Origin: Asaia bogorensis
Lineage (GTDB): Bacteria; Pseudomonadota; Alphaproteobacteria; Acetobacterales; Acetobacteraceae
Reading direction: 5' to 3'
Length of the DNA stretch: 35,495 bases
NCBI GenBank assembly: GCA_945888575.1
Contig: CAMDAM010000008.1
Span: 1 to 35,495, forward strand
The notes under the pieces are model-generated. The model was given only the letters and a program-made list of their open reading frames with translations, was not told the DNA's origin and did not search any database. Numbering within the stretch: position 1 is the stretch's first letter; the number at the start of each line of letters is the position of its first letter. Below are positions 32,491 to 35,495 of this stretch, in pieces. The position numbers and the translations under genes are program-made.

Positions 32491-32742
32491 CTATCTCGCC
32501 ACAGCAGGCGCCGTCTCTGCCACCCCAAACGCTGAGTCGCGCAACTCCCTTAGCACCCGCGCCTCGGTTTCGTGCCGCCGCACTTCATCATCCAGCTTTG
32601 CCGCATGAAGCGACGGGTCGCGACCCCAGCCAATTGCGGCAAACTCCCGCCGGAGGTGATGCTCCGTGGTCGCAGAAATGGTGCCGTCCCTGACTTCACG
32701 CTTGAGGGCTGCAATCAGGTCTCGAATTAGGTTCTCGCCCAT
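32491..32742 (-). CDS. Small hypothetical helical protein
   Basis: The 83-residue product is not recognised. It is charged and helical: MGENLIRDLIAALKREVRDG suggests an amphipathic N-terminal helix, and AKLDDEVRRHETEARVLREL a second, possibly coiled-coil, helix. It lies 75 nt downstream of the 401-residue gene on the same strand and could be the third gene of that operon. Its modest Pro/Arg content argues against a chance frame, but support is limited. Confidence 0.5.
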   Translation of the reverse strand: MGENLIRDLIAALKREVRDGTISATTEHHLRREFAAIGWGRDPSLHAAKLDDEVRRHETEARVLRELRDSAFGVAETAPAVAR

Positions 32743-32817
32743 GATGCTCTACCCTGGAAATGTCTTTGCAATGATAGCACGTCGCCGACGACCCTCGAGG
32801 ACTGTTTGGTCATCGGT

Positions 32818-34023
32818 TTAGGGAACATCAAAGTCCGCTGGGCTCGTCAGCACCCATGGACGCCCACGCTTCTCAAGAGTTCCACTGACCGATACAGGCC
32901 GCCCTGATGCATGAGCATCCAGAGCAAGCAGGTAGTCCTTTGGGACAAGCCGCACGCGAACTTGAACGTCACCAAGGTCCGCGCTGGACCATTGGATCGC
33001 AATTTCTCGCTCGCCGGTTGGGTTCAGCAAATCTGATGGATCCGCATCGCTCTCGAGGCGGACCACTCGCCCGAAGACCTTCTCGGGCCTCGGCACGAAC
33101 TCCGTCCGGAGCATTTTGGCGACGGTACGGGACACCTCTACGTGCGCCTGCCCGATGGAGAACTCCGTGGCTGTCGACAACTCGGGGGGGGCGCCCCATT
33201 CAGGACTGAACGAAAACGCGAAGTCCATGCCTCCGGGCGACGTATCTTCCAACAGGTTGGCAAGCTGCTCATAGGCATTCGCGCTGAAACCGAGCTTCGC
33301 GTCTGCAACCAAGGTAGTCGGATCGTCCTTTCGCACCGCATCGCAGAGGTTCAGCATGCCTCGGGCGAACCGCTCGATGACGAGACGCTCAAAGGGTGCC
33401 ACCTGGCCAATCTCTGGCAAGGTTGGCTCGTTGTTCGGAGCTAGTGGGCTCTCGATGGTGAACCCGAAGCTACCACGAAAGGTATGGCCAAAGCGGCACC
33501 TGTCAGCGAACTCTTTGGCTTCCTTCCGGACCCGCAGGAAGTAGGGCTGCGGGTCGATCTGTGTCGTCGCTATCGAAGACAGCAGACTCTTGATCCCAAA
33601 CGTGTAGTTCGCCGCGATTTCGAGGTGGATCGTGTCATCGAAAACAAGAGTGTCTGGAATGCGTGAACGCACCACGTCATACCCAACCGCCCGTATGTCA
33701 TTGATTACTTCCATCGTGTCTCGGTCTTCCACGACTGACAGGATGCGAATGGCATCCACCATTCTCCGGTCGTAGTCCGAGCCGACACGCTCGCGTGGCA
33801 CGATGAGCTCTACGTCATCCGCCCCATCCTCGGAGAAGACGAACAGATCAGCGGTCCGGCGCCCGGTGCTGCGGGCCTGGAAGGCGGCAAGCACCACGGG
33901 GTTCTGAACATCACCAAAGGACGAGCGACCTGCCGACCCGCGGCGCCAGCCACGAGCCGTAAGGTACCGGCGCAGCAAGCCCAACGGGACCATCACCGGC
34001 TTGATGTCGCCATCACCGGTCAT
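32818..34023 (-). CDS. Uncharacterised 401-residue protein coupled to a DUF4365 gene
   Basis: I cannot name the family. The 401-residue soluble protein starts with a small alpha/beta unit (about 1-75), VPLGLLRRYLTARGWRRG through ADLFVFSEDGADDVELIVP. A helical segment (about 80-130) with YDRRMVDAIRILSVVEDRD follows, then a larger central domain. The C-terminal about 60 residues (REIAIQWSSADLGDVQVRVR, then SVSGTLEKRGRPWVLTSPADF) look like a small beta-barrel with a GR-x-W-x-L turn, as in OB-like folds. No nuclease or ATPase motif is seen. It overlaps the DUF4365 gene by 4 nt (ATGA), so the two are translationally coupled and probably act together. Confidence 0.75.
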   Translation of the reverse strand: MTGDGDIKPVMVPLGLLRRYLTARGWRRGSAGRSSFGDVQNPVVLAAFQARSTGRRTADLFVFSEDGADDVELIVPRERVGSDYDRRMVDAIRILSVVEDRDTMEVINDIRAVGYDVVRSRIPDTLVFDDTIHLEIAANYTFGIKSLLSSIATTQIDPQPYFLRVRKEAKEFADRCRFGHTFRGSFGFTIESPLAPNNEPTLPEIGQVAPFERLVIERFARGMLNLCDAVRKDDPTTLVADAKLGFSANAYEQLANLLEDTSPGGMDFAFSFSPEWGAPPELSTATEFSIGQAHVEVSRTVAKMLRTEFVPRPEKVFGRVVRLESDADPSDLLNPTGEREIAIQWSSADLGDVQVRVRLVPKDYLLALDAHASGRPVSVSGTLEKRGRPWVLTSPADFDVP

Positions 34024-34586
34024 CCCGACTGGCTCAATCTGCGGTGCCGCTCCATAGCCAGCAGTTGGCGGAGTGTGTCGGGGGTAAGCAACTGGTTCGT
34101 CGGGATGAATATGCGCTTGGTGGAGCTATTGCCACACGGCGTGCCAGGAGGCTCAATGTGCCAATAGCAGCAGCGACGCAGTGTCGTCGCGTCCTCGGTC
34201 ATCATGTGCCACTCCGCCTGAGTCTTCGGTAGGCAAAGCAAGATAAGCATCAGAGTGGTCTCTGATGGCTCGCGCGTCACCATATCGTCGTAGGTCTTGG
34301 CCTCCAGATCATAGACGACTCGTCCGTCCTTTAGCTCCCAATCGATGCTTGCCTTGGCCTGAAAGTCGAGCGGGTAGCCGGAGTTTGTCTTGCCACCATT
34401 TGGTCGCAGCTTCACCTCGGTGAACTGGCCGTCTACGCCATAGTCATGCGCATTTGTGATGTGGTTCACCCCGGCAATGCCGCTCAGCGCATAGATGTGT
34501 GCAAAGCACAATTTTTCCTGTGCGTGCTGTATCGTGATCAACAAGCTGTCCCCGGCTCGACCTCTGTCGGAGCATCCTGATCTCAC
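34020..34586 (-). CDS. DUF4365 domain-containing protein (PD-(D/E)XK-like fold)
   Basis: The frame opens at GTG 34586 (188 residues), but homology begins near ITIQHAQEKLCFAHIYALSG, so TTG 34544 or 34541 may be the real start. The product fits DUF4365: HDYGVDGQFTEV followed by LDFQAKAS gives the D...(E/Q)xK arrangement of restriction-endonuclease-like folds. The second acidic position is Gln, as is usual in this family, so activity is uncertain. The central region has WELKDGRVVYDLEAKTYDDM and PSETTLMLILLCLPK. It is the first gene of a (-) operon with the 401-residue gene. DUF4365 genes often occur in defence-rich islands. Confidence 0.75.
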   Translation of the reverse strand: MRSGCSDRGRAGDSLLITIQHAQEKLCFAHIYALSGIAGVNHITNAHDYGVDGQFTEVKLRPNGGKTNSGYPLDFQAKASIDWELKDGRVVYDLEAKTYDDMVTREPSETTLMLILLCLPKTQAEWHMMTEDATTLRRCCYWHIEPPGTPCGNSSTKRIFIPTNQLLTPDTLRQLLAMERHRRLSQSG

Positions 34587-34851
34587 GACGAAATGTCTAG
34601 GGCTCGGGGCTAATCTTGCTATCGCTGACGGCGGGCCAACTCTCGGCCAAGTGTCCCGAAGGCCGGGAGGCGAGCTCAGAGCGCTGCGCTGACGAACGTC
34701 GACTGAGGGGGCAGCGACGCCTCACGCAGTCGTTCCGTCTCCGGGCCACAAGCGCTGATCAGGGTGGAAATTGGGGCGCTGTTCGAGGCTATACAAAGAC
34801 ATGTCCTTTTGCTTCCACGGAATCCCGAGCACAAGAGGACAAAAGTTTTTT
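34587..34851. other. Right edge of the island, no gene seen
   Basis: No convincing coding frame on either strand. It should contain the promoter of the (-) DUF4365 operon. GTCCTTTTGCTTCC at 34803-34816 resembles the outer part of a type A hairpin but lacks the stem, possibly a damaged copy beside intact B4. Confidence 0.45.
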
Positions 34852-34875
34852 GGTTCTTTTTTTCAAAAAAGAACC
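34852..34875. terminator. Type B hairpin copy B4 after the GMC oxidoreductase
   Basis: Inverted repeat GGTTCTTTTTT/AAAAAAGAACC with lead AAAAGTTTTT, 11 nt beyond the stop of the minus-strand GMC gene. It marks the boundary between core sequence and the accessory island. Confidence 0.6.
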
Positions 34876-34886
34876 GCTTTCTTCCC

Positions 34887-35495
34887 TCACCCTGCCCGCG
34901 CATCCTCCAGCACCATGGCGGCGCATTTCTCGCCGATCATGATGGTGGGGGCATTGGTGTTGCCGGAGGTTAGGGCGGGCATGATTGAGGCGTCGGCCAC
35001 GCGCAGGCCGGCGATTCCGTGGACGCGCAGGCGGCTGTCCACTACCGCGCCGGGGCCTTCGCCCATGCGGCAGGTGCCGACGGGGTGGTAGAGGGTGTTG
35101 CCGTAGTTGCGCATGTAGTCCAGCAGCTGCGCGTCGGTTTGCACGTCTGGGCCGGGCAGGGTTTCCATCGTGCTGTGCTTGGCCAGCGCGGGGGAGGCGA
35201 AGATGCTGCGGGTGAGGCGGATGCCGGCGGCGAGCACCTGCTGGTCTGAGACGGCGGAGAGGTAGTTGGGCTGGATGCGTGGGCGGGCGAAGGGGTCGGC
35301 CGAGGTTGCCATGATGGTGCCGCGGCTGTCTGGGCGGACGGGGCAGACGGCGACGGTCATGCCGGCTTCGCGTTCCAGCTTGCCGAAGCGGACGGGGTCG
35401 TAGCTGGCGGGGGTGAAGAGGAGTTGCAGGTCGGGGGAGGCCAGGCCTTCGCGCGAGGCGCAGAAGACCTGCGCGGTGGTGACGCCGAAGGTGAG
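34887..35495 (-). CDS. GMC family oxidoreductase (choline dehydrogenase-like), C-terminal part only
   Basis: The frame is open from the window's right edge, so the N-terminal FAD-binding part is missing and only about 202 C-terminal residues are seen. It reads in from LTFGVTTAQVF without a start. The GMC_oxred_C domain is clear: RPDSRGTI, DPFARPRIQPNYLS, YHPVGTCRMG with the catalytic-site His, and the final SGNTNAPTIMIGEKCA with the second active-site residue (Asn). Family members oxidise choline or other alcohols with FAD; the substrate cannot be set from this fragment. Confidence 0.92.
   Translation of the reverse strand, partial: LTFGVTTAQVFCASREGLASPDLQLLFTPASYDPVRFGKLEREAGMTVAVCPVRPDSRGTIMATSADPFARPRIQPNYLSAVSDQQVLAAGIRLTRSIFASPALAKHSTMETLPGPDVQTDAQLLDYMRNYGNTLYHPVGTCRMGEGPGAVVDSRLRVHGIAGLRVADASIMPALTSGNTNAPTIMIGEKCAAMVLEDARAG

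Noticed and set aside
32382-32693. A 103-codon + strand frame in the island
   Set aside because: Pro/Arg/Ser-rich, mostly antisense to the better-composed small minus-strand gene, with no ribosome binding site.
34616-34942. Short + strand frames crossing hairpin B4
   Set aside because: They translate repeat sequence (KSFLVLFFKKE-type runs) and overlap the end of the GMC gene antisense.

Overview
The window is high-GC (mostly around 70% by eye) bacterial chromosome. Gene content and order point to an alphaproteobacterium, most likely Acetobacteraceae/Rhodospirillales: the RNase D-kdsD-lptC-lptA-lptB-rpoN-hpf block, DUF1150 beside a small heat-shock gene, DUF2336, and an NDUFA9-like protein. 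This placement is inferred from gene content; no search was run.

Layout. 1-309 is non-coding. 310-6037 holds an epoxide hydrolase (-), a Na/Pi cotransporter (+), and DUF2336 and diguanylate cyclase genes (-). 6208-9298 is a (+) operon, dapD-dapE followed by two paralogous membrane proteins. 9411-11673 is the tightly overlapped (-) operon def-fmt-truA. 11811-12586 carries hsp20 and DUF1150 (+). 12719-19146 is the (-) envelope and regulation block: RNase D, kdsD, lptC, lptA, lptB, rpoN, hpf. A tRNA-Leu(CAG) (-) lies at 19208-19294, then an NDUFA9-like gene (+). 20598-27805 is the glutamate synthase locus gltD-gltB (+) with two secreted DUF2059 genes inside it. An MFS transporter and a CaiB/BaiF CoA-transferase follow. 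The right edge cuts a GMC oxidoreductase (-).

Between the CoA-transferase and the GMC gene (about 30837-34851) lies a small accessory island. It begins with a frameshifted relic of a recombinase-associated helix-turn-helix protein. That relic reads in frame into an AT-rich gene for a membrane protein with a long coiled coil and a K+-channel-like pore loop whose selectivity filter is altered. A (-) operon follows: a DUF4365 (nuclease-fold-like) gene, a 401-residue protein of unknown family overlapping it by 4 nt, and a small helical protein. This island is the best candidate for an undescribed, possibly anti-phage, system; that role is inference.

The window also carries two families of AT-rich perfect hairpins (A: stem CTTCTTTTTC; B: stem GGTTCTTTTTT) dispersed at gene ends. 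At three places an A and a B copy lie together about 70-80 nt apart as one composite unit, twice between convergent genes and once in a divergent intergenic gap. They look like a lineage-specific terminator or repeat element. One copy supplies the last codons and the stop of truA.
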